NCBI RefSeq assembly: GCF_003430825.1
Contig: NZ_CP024047.1
Location: 2,480,001 to 2,544,000, forward strand
Length of the DNA stretch: 64,000 nucleotides
Reading direction: 5' to 3'
DNA from: Natrarchaeobaculum sulfurireducens
GTDB lineage: Archaea; Halobacteriota; Halobacteria; Halobacteriales; Natrialbaceae
Shown: in pieces, positions 8,746 to 16,460 of the stretch
How the letters are laid out: the number at the start of each line of letters is the position of its first letter
Numbering within the stretch: the first letter of the stretch is position 1
Position numbers and translations under genes: made by a program
Notes under the pieces: generated by a model
The model's input: the letters and a program-made list of their open reading frames with translations, nothing else
Databases searched by the model: none
Told to the model about the DNA's origin: nothing

Positions 8746-9963
8746 ATGAGTACGACGCAGGTACACGCCAATCTGACTGAAGAACAGGTACGCCAACTTT
8801 CGGGCGACTTCGACGAGCCCGAGTGGATGCTCGAGACCCGCCTCGAGGCACTCGATGCACTCGAAGAACTCGACATGCCCGACGTCATCCGAACGCCGGG
8901 TCGCGACTGGACGAATCTCCACGAACTCGATTACGAGTCGCTCGTTGATCCGCTGAACGCCGCGGAGAACAAAGACCAGGTCGGTCCCGACGAGGTCGAG
9001 GTCCTCGCCTGGAGTGAGGCCGTCGACGAGCACGAAGCGCTCCTCGAGGAGTACTTCGGCAGCGTCATCGATCCCCAGGAGAACTACCTCACTGCGCTCT
9101 CGACGGCGCTGTTTAGCACTGGGACCGTCGTCTACGTCCCCGAGGGCGTCGACGCAGAAGACGTGACGATCCGCACCGAGCAGAACTCCCGCTCGCTGTT
9201 CAATTACACGCTCGTCGTCGCCGAGGAATCGAGCTCGGTGACGATCCTCGAGCGCCAGTCCACTGGCGCCGAGCAGGACGAACAGTACTACAGCGGCATC
9301 GTCGAAGTCGTCGCTGGCGAGAACAGTAACGTCCAGTACGGCAGCCTCCAGAACCTCTCGGAGGAAGCGTACAACTTCTCGTACAAACGCGGCGACGCCG
9401 ACACGTACGCGACGATCAACTGGATCGAAGTCAACCTCGGCACGCAGCTGACGAAGTCGAGCGTCTCGACGGAGCTCAACGGCGACTCTTCGGAAACCCA
9501 GATCGTCGGCGCTTTCTACGGCCACGACGACCAGCACTTCGACCTCGATGCGAAGGTCTGGCACCGCGCCGAGCACACTACGGCAGACCTCGTCACCCGC
9601 GGCGTCACCGACGATGTCGCCCGCTCGGTCTACGAGGGCGTCCAGGACGTCGGTCGCGACGCCTGGGACACTAGCTCCTACCAGCGTGAGAACACGCTCA
9701 TGCTCTCCGATGAGAGCGAGGCCGACGCCTCCCCGAAGCTGATCATCAACAACCACGACACCGAGGCCAGCCACTCGGCGACGGTCGGTCAGATCGACCA
9801 GGAGGACCTGTTCTACATGACCTCCCGCGGGATCGACCCACGGTCGGCGCGCAACATGCTCGTCGAAGGCTTCTTCGTGCCAGTGCTCGAGGAGGTCGCC
9901 GTCGACGAACTGCGTGAGGACTTAGAGGAACTGGTCGCCGCACGGCTTCGCCAGCGCGACTAA
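8746..9963 (+). CDS. sufD: Fe-S cluster assembly protein SufD
   Basis: Partner of SufB in the SufBC2D complex (405 residues). It shares the start pattern with SufB (LSGDFDEPEWMLE) but lacks its extra N-terminal blocks, and ends with the SufD signature EASHSATVGQIDQEDLFYM, whose His343 corresponds to the conserved histidine near the SufB-SufD interface. The start one base after the sufB stop is the only sensible one. An oligo-T tract 19 bases past the stop probably ends the operon transcript. Confidence 0.94.
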   Translation: MSTTQVHANLTEEQVRQLSGDFDEPEWMLETRLEALDALEELDMPDVIRTPGRDWTNLHELDYESLVDPLNAAENKDQVGPDEVEVLAWSEAVDEHEALLEEYFGSVIDPQENYLTALSTALFSTGTVVYVPEGVDAEDVTIRTEQNSRSLFNYTLVVAEESSSVTILERQSTGAEQDEQYYSGIVEVVAGENSNVQYGSLQNLSEEAYNFSYKRGDADTYATINWIEVNLGTQLTKSSVSTELNGDSSETQIVGAFYGHDDQHFDLDAKVWHRAEHTTADLVTRGVTDDVARSVYEGVQDVGRDAWDTSSYQRENTLMLSDESEADASPKLIINNHDTEASHSATVGQIDQEDLFYMTSRGIDPRSARNMLVEGFFVPVLEEVAVDELREDLEELVAARLRQRD

Positions 9964-9981
9964 CACAGGATTCGAAGTCGG

Positions 9982-9987
9982 TTTTTT
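9982..9987 (+). terminator. Oligo-T terminator after sufCBD
   Basis: A run of six T residues in a GC-rich context, 19 bases after the sufD stop. Archaeal RNA polymerase terminates at such oligo-T tracts, and this one separates the suf operon from the convergent DUF35/thiolase pair. Confidence 0.45.
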
Positions 9988-10038
9988 CGGCCCGTCACAC
10001 CCGTCCGCCAGCGGACGCGATCGAGCCCGAGCGACCGC

Positions 10039-10500
10039 TCACTCGAGTTCGAAGACGTGGATCGGCCACTCCGCCTCGTGATCGCGGGCGACCTCGCGTT
10101 CGATCGGCCCCGGCTCCCGGATCGAGAGCGAGACCGGCAGGTCGATCTCGAGGTCGTCGTAGGATGCGTCGACGCGGCCGGTGAGCCGCGCCCCGGAGTC
10201 GAGTTCGACGATCGCCACCGGAAACGGCGCGCGGTCGAGGAAGGGGTCCGGCGGGACGCGAACCTCGGTGTAGGAGACGATCGTGCCCCGTTTCGGCTGG
10301 GCCTCGAGGTCGAGCGCGCGACTGCCACAGGCGTAACAGGCCGGTCGTGGCGGCACGAGCCGCGTGTCACAGTCGGTGCAGTGGGCGGCGAGTAACTCGC
10401 CGTCGGCCATCGCGTCGAAGAAGCCGGGAAGCGTGAACGGATTGTCGGGCGTGACGTCTTCAGGCGACTCGAGTTCGTAGGATGTACTATCGTCTGTCAT
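10039..10500 (-). CDS. Zn-ribbon/OB-fold (DUF35) acyl-CoA-binding partner of thiolase
   Basis: A 153-residue protein with an N-terminal rubredoxin-like zinc ribbon (Cys41, Cys44, Cys55, Cys58 in CTDC and CYAC) followed by an OB-fold (about 62-140). DUF35 proteins bridge or channel CoA thioesters to a neighbouring thiolase; in archaea one such protein holds acetoacetyl-CoA thiolase and HMG-CoA synthase together. Here only the thiolase is adjacent: it is upstream on the same strand, its stop six bases before this start. The pair therefore probably forms a complex in acyl-CoA metabolism rather than the mevalonate complex, as no HMG-CoA synthase gene is present. Confidence 0.88.
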   Translation of the reverse strand: MTDDSTSYELESPEDVTPDNPFTLPGFFDAMADGELLAAHCTDCDTRLVPPRPACYACGSRALDLEAQPKRGTIVSYTEVRVPPDPFLDRAPFPVAIVELDSGARLTGRVDASYDDLEIDLPVSLSIREPGPIEREVARDHEAEWPIHVFELE

Positions 10501-10506
10501 GGGTGA

Positions 10507-11673
10507 TCAGTTCGTGAGGACGTGTGCGACGGTGACGGCGTCAGCGACGCCACCTTCGTTGACGAGCAGTGCGGCTTCCGCGTCGGGAACCTGGCGCTCG
10601 TCAGTCGCCGTGTCGGTGAGCTGTTCGTACGCTTCGATTGCCTGCATGAGTCCGGTTGCACCGATCGGATGGCCGCGGGCTTTCAGCCCGCCACTCGTGC
10701 TGAGACGGACGTCGGTCCACCCATCGGAGCGCTCATCCGGCTCGAGTGCGCTCTCATAGCCCAGTCCGTGTGGGGCGAACCCGACGGCTTCAGAGAGGAG
10801 CGCCTCACAGACGGTGAACGCGTCGTGGACCTCGGCGACGTCGACGGCTTCGGGCTCGAGGCCGGCCTGGTCGAACGCGCGGCTCGCGGCGACGTTCGCT
10901 CCTTCGACGAACGTCAGGTCGCGTTCGGCGACCGCGATGTTGTTCGCCGCCGCGCCGACGCCGCCGACGCGAACCTGCTCGTCTCGAGCGACGAGGTCGG
11001 CCGCCAACTCGGCACTCGTCACCAGGACGACGGCCGACCCGTCGCTGATGGGTGCACAGTCGAACAGTTTCAGCGGCGGGGCGATGTAGTTCGACTCGAG
11101 TACGGTCTCGAGGTCGATCTCCTGTTGGTACTGTGCGCGAGGATTCGAGGCGGCGTTGCGGTGGTTTTTCACCGCGATGTGGGCGAGTTCCTCCTCGGTC
11201 GCGTCGGTCTCGTGGAGATACCGCTGGGCAAGCAGGGCGTACTGGCTCGGGGCCGTGATTCCGGAGCGCTGCTCGAGGGCCCTATCGAAGGCAGCCGAGA
11301 GGGCGTTGGTTGCACCGGCAGTGCCGCCAGCGGTCATCTTCTCGACGCCGCAGGCCAGGACGGCGTCTCTGGTTCCCGACCGAACGTCTTCGACGGCGTG
11401 TTTCAGCGCGAGCGCGCCGGCGGCCGCACAGCCCTCGACGCGTTCGGCGGGCACGTTCCGCAGCCCAGCCCACTCGGCGATGAGGGTGCCGTACATGATC
11501 TGGTGTTCGTACGTCTCGGACTGGTTGCCGACATAGATGGCGTCGACGAGTTCTGCCGGGTCGGGCAGCCCGTCGAACGCCTCCGTCAGCGCCGCGGTGA
11601 AGAGGTCGCACCCAGTCAGGTCTGTCGCACCGATTGGCGACGATCCGACCGCGACGATGCGTGGGTCTGCCAT
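10507..11673 (-). CDS. Thiolase family protein (acetyl-CoA acyltransferase-like)
   Basis: A 388-residue thiolase-fold enzyme, cytosolic. The start is taken at the ATG of MADPRIVAVG; an ATG five codons upstream is possible. Visible active-site elements are nucleophile Cys82 (VEGCAAAGALALKHA), His283 in AEVHDAFTVCEAL, and His335 in the GHPIGATG loop. The NEGG(V) end replaces the second-cysteine CxG motif of classical biosynthetic thiolases, as in the SCP-x/archaeal subgroup, so the second catalytic cysteine is not obvious. It is paired with the DUF35 gene. Likely reaction: reversible acyl-CoA/acetyl-CoA condensation or cleavage; chain length unknown. Confidence 0.88.
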   Translation of the reverse strand: MADPRIVAVGSSPIGATDLTGCDLFTAALTEAFDGLPDPAELVDAIYVGNQSETYEHQIMYGTLIAEWAGLRNVPAERVEGCAAAGALALKHAVEDVRSGTRDAVLACGVEKMTAGGTAGATNALSAAFDRALEQRSGITAPSQYALLAQRYLHETDATEEELAHIAVKNHRNAASNPRAQYQQEIDLETVLESNYIAPPLKLFDCAPISDGSAVVLVTSAELAADLVARDEQVRVGGVGAAANNIAVAERDLTFVEGANVAASRAFDQAGLEPEAVDVAEVHDAFTVCEALLSEAVGFAPHGLGYESALEPDERSDGWTDVRLSTSGGLKARGHPIGATGLMQAIEAYEQLTDTATDERQVPDAEAALLVNEGGVADAVTVAHVLTN

Positions 11674-11842
11674 ACCACAGACGTACACGGATGATGTGTT
11701 AACAGTTACTCACACCACAGTTCGGAGTCGAGAACGGGTTCGTACGGGCAAAAACACGGCGCTCGAGCGTTCACAGCGCGCTCTGTGTACTACCAGACAG
11801 TCGTGTACAGCAACGAGAAGTGACTGGGTGGTCCGGGACTGC

Positions 11843-13378
11843 TCAGTCGTCCTGGGTCGTGATGTCCGCAGAGAGGCCCTGGGCCATCTCGATATCCTTG
11901 GAGTTGTTCAGCGTCCAGGCAGTGCGCTCGGTGACGGCCTCGATGGCCTCGCGGGCGGACGGGTAGCCGTTGCCCGACTTCTTGACGCCGCCGAAGGGGA
12001 GATGAACCTCCGCACCGATACACGGCAGGTTCGCGTACGCGAGGCCGAGTTCTGCATGGTCACGGAAGTAGTTGATCTGGCGGTAGTCCTCGGAGATGAT
12101 GGCGCCGGCCAATCCGTAGGGCGTGTCGTTGTGGATCTCGAGGGCGCGTTCGATGTCACCGTCGTACTCGAGCAAGGCAACGTGGGGGCCGAAACACTCC
12201 TCTTTCAGACAGCGCAGGTCCGAGTCGTACTCGATCTCGTAGACGAACGGGCCGACCCAGTTGCCGTCTTCGTGGCCGTCCGGAATCTCGTCGTCGTCGA
12301 GTTCGAATCGGTCGACCAGAACCTCGGCACCTTCCTGTCGGGCCAGTTCGTTGTGTTTCTGGATCTTTTCGACGTGTTCCGGCTCGATCGCCGGCCCCAT
12401 GAACGTGTCCTCCTCGAGCGGATCGTCGACCGCGACTTTCTCGGCGATCTCGACGTAGCGGTCTTTGAACTCGTCGTAGACGTCCGTGTGGACGATCAGG
12501 CGTTCGGACGAGACACAGCGCTGGCCCGTCGTCTTGAAACTGGACATGACCGCCGAGTGGACGGCGATATCGAGATCCGCGTTTTCGGTGATGACGATGC
12601 CGTTTTTGCCGCCCATCTCACAGGCTGCAAGTTTGCCCGGCTCGCCACCGACCTTGCTCGCGATTTCGTGGCCGACCTCCGCGGAGCCGGTAAAGAGGAC
12701 GGTGTCGACGCGCTCGTCCTCGGAGATCGCCGCGCCAGCGTCACCGAAGCCCTGGACCATGTTGAAGACGCCGTCCGGAATTCCGGCGTCCTCGAACATC
12801 TCGGCGATGATCTGGCCACACCACGGCGTCTGTTCGGCGGGCTTCCAGACGACGGTGTTCCCTTCGACCAGCGCGATAGCCATGTGCCAGAACGGGATCG
12901 CGACGGGGAAGTTCCACGGCGTGATACAGCCGATGACACCGCGGGGCTTACGGCGCATGTAGGCGTCTTTCGAGCCGATCTCGCTCGGGACGACGTCACC
13001 GTGTGGGTGACGGGCGTTGCCCGCCGCCCACTCGACCATGTGCCAGGCTTCGGCGACGTCTGCTTTCCCCTCGGAGATCTCCTTGCCACACTCTTTGGTG
13101 ATGATCTCGCCCAGCTCGTCGTGGCGCTCGCGCAGTTCGTGATAGATGTCCCAGAGGTACTCCGCGCGGTCGATATGTGAAAGTTCACGCCACTCCTCGA
13201 AGGCGTCCTCCGCAGCCTCGAGCGCCGCGTCGACGTCCGCTTCCGTGCCGCGGTGGAACGTCGCAAGCGGTTCGCCGGTCGCCGGATTCTCACTGTCGAA
13301 CGTCTCCGAGCCGTGTCCGTCGGTCCACTCGCCGTTTACGTAATGGCGGTACGGGTCTGTCGTCGCTTGTTCGGACAT
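11843..13378 (-). CDS. Aldehyde dehydrogenase, probable glutamate-semialdehyde (P5C) dehydrogenase
   Basis: A 511-residue NAD(P)-dependent aldehyde dehydrogenase with all catalytic elements: Asn156 in TPWNF, Lys179 in VWKP, Glu254 in ACEMGGKNG and nucleophile Cys288 in TGQRCVSSE. Divergence from proline dehydrogenase, sharing a 143-base spacer, argues that it oxidises glutamate-gamma-semialdehyde/P5C to glutamate as the second step of proline breakdown. By sequence alone it could be another ALDH class, so the substrate rests on context. Normal length; no sign of damage. Confidence 0.85.
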   Translation of the reverse strand: MSEQATTDPYRHYVNGEWTDGHGSETFDSENPATGEPLATFHRGTEADVDAALEAAEDAFEEWRELSHIDRAEYLWDIYHELRERHDELGEIITKECGKEISEGKADVAEAWHMVEWAAGNARHPHGDVVPSEIGSKDAYMRRKPRGVIGCITPWNFPVAIPFWHMAIALVEGNTVVWKPAEQTPWCGQIIAEMFEDAGIPDGVFNMVQGFGDAGAAISEDERVDTVLFTGSAEVGHEIASKVGGEPGKLAACEMGGKNGIVITENADLDIAVHSAVMSSFKTTGQRCVSSERLIVHTDVYDEFKDRYVEIAEKVAVDDPLEEDTFMGPAIEPEHVEKIQKHNELARQEGAEVLVDRFELDDDEIPDGHEDGNWVGPFVYEIEYDSDLRCLKEECFGPHVALLEYDGDIERALEIHNDTPYGLAGAIISEDYRQINYFRDHAELGLAYANLPCIGAEVHLPFGGVKKSGNGYPSAREAIEAVTERTAWTLNNSKDIEMAQGLSADITTQDD

Positions 13379-13509
13379 ACCTGTACCTACTCGGCGGCCA
13401 CCGTGTACGTCGACCCTCCCATGGTCGGCTCGGGCCGCTCGAGTTCGTTTCTCCGAACGGGAAGGTGATAGAATTGGTCGGGTCGTAGCTTATTGGGACG
13501 CTCTCGACC

Positions 13510-13519
13510 TACTATAGTA
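13510..13519. promoter_or_regulatory. 10-bp palindrome directly before proline dehydrogenase start
   Basis: The perfect palindrome TACTATAGTA ends two bases before the ATG of the proline dehydrogenase gene, inside the divergent spacer. An AT-containing stretch (CTTATT, near 13490) lies about 30 bases before the ATG, where a TATA box for a leaderless transcript would be. A related 11-bp palindrome, GTATA-C-TATAC, occurs just after the gene at 14447-14457. Confidence 0.3.
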
Positions 13520-13521
13520 AG

Positions 13522-14355
13522 ATGATTCCACCGATCGCTAACCGATTCGTCGCTGGTGAGTCACCCAGCGAGGTGCTCGAGCACGTCCGAACGCTCAACA
13601 CGCGAAACGTTGCCGGGATTTGTAACCTCCTCGGCGAACACTACGACGATCCGGCCGACGCGACGGGAGATACGTACGCATATATCGGCTTGATCGACGA
13701 GATCGCGGACGCGGGCATCGACGGCTGCGTCTCGGTGAAACCGTCCCAGATCGGCCTCGACCTCGGCCAGGACGTGTTCGACGAGAACCTCACCAAAATC
13801 GTCGAACGCGGTGCCGAACGGGACGTCTTCGTCTGGGTCGACATGGAAGATCACACGACGACCGATGCGACCCTCGACGTCTACGAGCCGCTCGTCCGCG
13901 AACACGGCGGGATGGGACTCTGTCTCCAGGCTAACCTCAAGCGAACCCGCGAGGACGTAGAACGTCTGGCAGACGCACCGGGAAAAGTGCGAATCGTCAA
14001 GGGAGCGTACGACGAGCCCAGTGAGGTCGCCTACAAGGACAAGGGTCGCGTCGACGAGGTCTACCTCGAGTTGATCGAGTACATGTTCGAACACTTCGAG
14101 GACGGCGTCGCCATCGGGAGTCACGATCCAGCAGTCATCGCACGGGCTCGCCAGTTCCACCAGGAGTACGGGACACCCTACGAAATCCAGATGCTGACGG
14201 GCGTTCGAACCGACGCCCAGTACGAACTCGCCGCCGCGGGCGTCGAGGTCTATCAGTACGTCCCCTACGGGCAAAAATGGGCGTCGTACTTCTACCGACG
14301 GGTCAGAGAACGCAAAGAGAACCTCCTGTTCGCCGTTCGAGCGATCCTCAGCTGA
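13522..14355 (+). CDS. Proline dehydrogenase
   Basis: A 277-residue monofunctional FAD-dependent proline dehydrogenase that oxidises L-proline to pyrroline-5-carboxylate and passes electrons to the respiratory chain. The protein shows the TIM-barrel PRODH pattern: GCVSVKPSQIGLDLG (about 71-85), a KGAYDEPSEVAYKDK segment, and the C-terminal substrate-binding block QYVPYG followed by YFYRRVRERKEN, whose paired arginines bind the proline carboxylate. Size matches small Bacillus/Deinococcus-type PRODHs rather than bifunctional PutA. It is divergent from the P5C dehydrogenase gene and followed by a convergent Bat-like regulator gene. Confidence 0.92.
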   Translation: MIPPIANRFVAGESPSEVLEHVRTLNTRNVAGICNLLGEHYDDPADATGDTYAYIGLIDEIADAGIDGCVSVKPSQIGLDLGQDVFDENLTKIVERGAERDVFVWVDMEDHTTTDATLDVYEPLVREHGGMGLCLQANLKRTREDVERLADAPGKVRIVKGAYDEPSEVAYKDKGRVDEVYLELIEYMFEHFEDGVAIGSHDPAVIARARQFHQEYGTPYEIQMLTGVRTDAQYELAAAGVEVYQYVPYGQKWASYFYRRVRERKENLLFAVRAILS

Positions 14356-14527
14356 CCGATACCGCCTCGAGATCGGGTAAGCCGGTACGCTACCGGTCGC
14401 ACCGACCGTCGCACACAGTCACCCCCCTACGGCCTGTAGTGATCCCGTATACTATACCCGACGTTGTCCTGAGGTGTGTGACTGGACAGGGTCCCAGTCA
14501 GCCTGTGCTTTCCTGTAGCCCCGACTC

Positions 14528-15250
14528 TCAGGGGTCGAGGAGCGTCGACTCTGCCTTCCGGAGGTGCTCTAAGAGCGTCGATTTCGAGACGTCGAGGTCG
14601 TCAGCGAGTTCGCGGGTCGTCGTTCCACGGGGCCACTCGTAGTAGCCCGTCTCACGGGCATGTTCGAACACCTCTCGCTGAGTCGGCGTCAGATTGTCGA
14701 GTCGCCGATCACGAGAGGAACGGCCATCCGGATCGGACGTCGTAATCGATGCGACGGACACGTCCGCTCCCGACGTTTCACGAACCTGATCGAGTGCGTC
14801 TTCGATCTCACTGCGTTCGCCTGCAAAGCAGACGTGCCACTCCTCGCTGCCGCCCTGGATGCGCACCGGCGCGCTGTGGACGAATCCGTTTTCGAGGAGA
14901 GTCGGACACATCATGTCGTTCGGATCGTACTCGACGAAGAACTCACGAACGACGTTTCCCGGCGCGTTGCGCGCCCGGCCGAATCGTTCCTGTAACTCGA
15001 GGACGTCGCCCGAGTGCTCGGAGTCTCGAATAGCCTCGAGGAGCATCTCGACTTCGTCGACTGTCTCTCCAAACGCGGTGAACAGGCCATTGACCCTTCG
15101 GGGGCTATCACTGACAGCGCTGGGTGAGTCGTAGATCGCGTGTGCTAACACACCACCGCCGGTTTGGCCCGTCGCTTCGATGGCCCAGCAGTTTGGGTGC
15201 CACAGATCAAGCGTCAACCGGACGCCTGAGGAAGGTTCCGCCTGGCTCAT
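14528..15250 (-). CDS. HTH_10 (Bat-like) transcriptional regulator
   Basis: A 240-residue haloarchaeal regulator with an N-terminal ligand-sensing region (about 10-170) and a C-terminal HTH_10 domain (about 185-238: LTPTQREVFEHARETGYYEWP, here in two overlapping parts, followed by TTRELADDLDVSKSTLLEHL). This is the bacterioopsin-activator type found widely in haloarchaea, often beside the genes it controls. Convergent placement next to proline dehydrogenase makes control of proline catabolism plausible but unproved. No PAS or GAF domain is recognisable. Confidence 0.85.
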   Translation of the reverse strand: MSQAEPSSGVRLTLDLWHPNCWAIEATGQTGGGVLAHAIYDSPSAVSDSPRRVNGLFTAFGETVDEVEMLLEAIRDSEHSGDVLELQERFGRARNAPGNVVREFFVEYDPNDMMCPTLLENGFVHSAPVRIQGGSEEWHVCFAGERSEIEDALDQVRETSGADVSVASITTSDPDGRSSRDRRLDNLTPTQREVFEHARETGYYEWPRGTTTRELADDLDVSKSTLLEHLRKAESTLLDP

Positions 15251-15422
15251 ACCTGTTCATGCTGCTGGTGAACCTTCTATGTGACGGTCTAGCGAATCGC
15301 AGTACTGTCAACGGGTCCGGTCAGACTCGTCGACGACATCCCCTTCTGTGGACAGACACCGCGCGCACAATGTTATCGACTGGATGCCTGAAGTTAAGTA
15401 ACGGGCCCACCGACGAGTAGCT

Positions 15423-15917
15423 ATGAGTCTGGGACAGCGCGTCTCGAGCGACCATCAGCTCGCTCGACTCCTCCAGATCGGGGTCGTGCTGGAAGAGGTC
15501 GTCGAGTCCCGCGCCGCACACCACCTCGAATCACTCCCGGAGGACGAACGGGACGCGATCGACGACGAGGTGTACGCGTTGCTTGCGGAAGCCGCCGAAG
15601 AGTCGGCCGACCATCGCGAACGGCTGGAGGCGCTCGTCGACGAACTCGACGCCGAAACCGTCCCCTACGAGGAGATCAACCAGCTGGTCAGCGCCCGGTA
15701 CGGCCCGCCGGAGGACACCGATGGGGTCCTCTACGATCAACTGGCCAACGAAGAGACGGCCTATAAGTTCTACGACGACCTGATCGATGCAGTCGAGACG
15801 TCCGACGCCGAGTTCGCGATCGATCGGAACCGGCTGCTCGAGACGCTGTATGACATCCGTGAAGAGGAAAAAGAGGGTGTCGAGGACGTAACCGACATCA
15901 TGGAGCGCAGAGCATGA
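15423..15917 (+). CDS. Ferritin-like/rubrerythrin-like helical protein next to DtxR regulator
   Basis: A 164-residue all-helical acidic protein. Helices contain regularly spaced Glu/His pairs (EEVVESRAAHHLE at 24-36, EESADHRERLE at 59-69, then NEETAYKFYDD and EEEKEGVED), the pattern expected of a ferritin-like four-helix bundle that could bind two metal ions. Some ligand spacings are loose, so oxidase or storage activity is not assured. Its stop overlaps the start of a 33-codon ORF (ATGA), which in turn overlaps the DtxR-type regulator start. The context points to a role in Fe or Mn homeostasis or oxidative stress. Confidence 0.7.
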   Translation: MSLGQRVSSDHQLARLLQIGVVLEEVVESRAAHHLESLPEDERDAIDDEVYALLAEAAEESADHRERLEALVDELDAETVPYEEINQLVSARYGPPEDTDGVLYDQLANEETAYKFYDDLIDAVETSDAEFAIDRNRLLETLYDIREEEKEGVEDVTDIMERRA

Positions 15918-16015
15918 TCTGGGCAAGTGAGGCGGCGGGCGGGCCGATCGAGGTACAGCCAGACACGACCGACCGGACGACGGACACGGCCGACTCCAAC
16001 GGAGGACAGCGATGA
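15914..16015 (+). CDS. Small ORF (33 aa) stitched between ferritin-like and DtxR genes
   Basis: Reads MIWASEAAGG to SNGGQR. Its ATG overlaps the upstream stop (ATGA, 15914-15917) and its stop overlaps the downstream ATG (ATGA, 16012-16015). About 26 of 33 codons end in G or C, and the product is rich in Asp and Thr like haloarchaeal proteins. The double start-stop overlap is what coupled genes look like. It may encode a real small protein or only a coupling leader that keeps ribosomes moving to the regulator gene. No family is recognised. Confidence 0.45.
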   Translation: MIWASEAAGGPIEVQPDTTDRTTDTADSNGGQR

Positions 16016-16440
16016 ACACTGGAGACCAATATCTCAAGGCGATCTATCTCGCCCAGCGCATCGAAGAAGGCCCCGCTTCGACGGGGACGCTCGCCGACTT
16101 ACTCGAGGTCAGCCCCGCGAGCGTCAACGAGATGATCGGCAAACTCGAAGCACGCGATCTCGTCGAACACGAGAAGTACAAGGGCGCGAGCCTGACCGAC
16201 GAAGGGCTCGAGCGCGCCCACGATGCCCTCCAGACCTACTGTATCATCGAACGGTTCCTCGCGAACGTCCTCGAGGTCGAAGAGTACCGCGAGGAGGCCC
16301 GCGCACTCGAGAGCGTCATCGACGACACCGTCGCCGAGCGCCTGGACACCATCATCGACCGGCCAGCGGAGTGTCCCGATTGTTTCGACGCCGAACGAGA
16401 CCGCTGTAAACACCTCGAACTCGAGGGCCGGGCCGACTGA
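16012..16440 (+). CDS. DtxR/SirR-family metal-dependent transcriptional regulator
   Basis: A 142-residue regulator: N-terminal winged helix (about 1-62, with QYLKAIYLAQ, VSPASVNEMIGKLEARDLV and the wing) and a metal-binding/dimerisation domain (63-130). The end carries PECPDCFDAERDRCKH, with three cysteines and a histidine that may add a metal site. It lacks the SH3-like third domain of DtxR itself. Members repress Fe or Mn uptake genes when metal is bound. It is the last gene of the ferritin-like/sORF/regulator group and is convergent with the phospholipase D-like gene, 20 bases away. Confidence 0.9.
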   Translation: MNTGDQYLKAIYLAQRIEEGPASTGTLADLLEVSPASVNEMIGKLEARDLVEHEKYKGASLTDEGLERAHDALQTYCIIERFLANVLEVEEYREEARALESVIDDTVAERLDTIIDRPAECPDCFDAERDRCKHLELEGRAD

Positions 16441-16460
16441 CCCGGCGGAAACTGCCGACA

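Noticed and set aside
7263-8888. 541-codon frame on the minus strand opposite sufB
   Set aside because: sufB on the other strand is unmistakable; the antisense frame exists because GAC/GTC-type codons rarely give stops on the opposite strand.
11537-13180. 547-codon plus-strand frame opposite the aldehyde dehydrogenase
   Set aside because: Fully covered by a complete, conserved enzyme on the minus strand.
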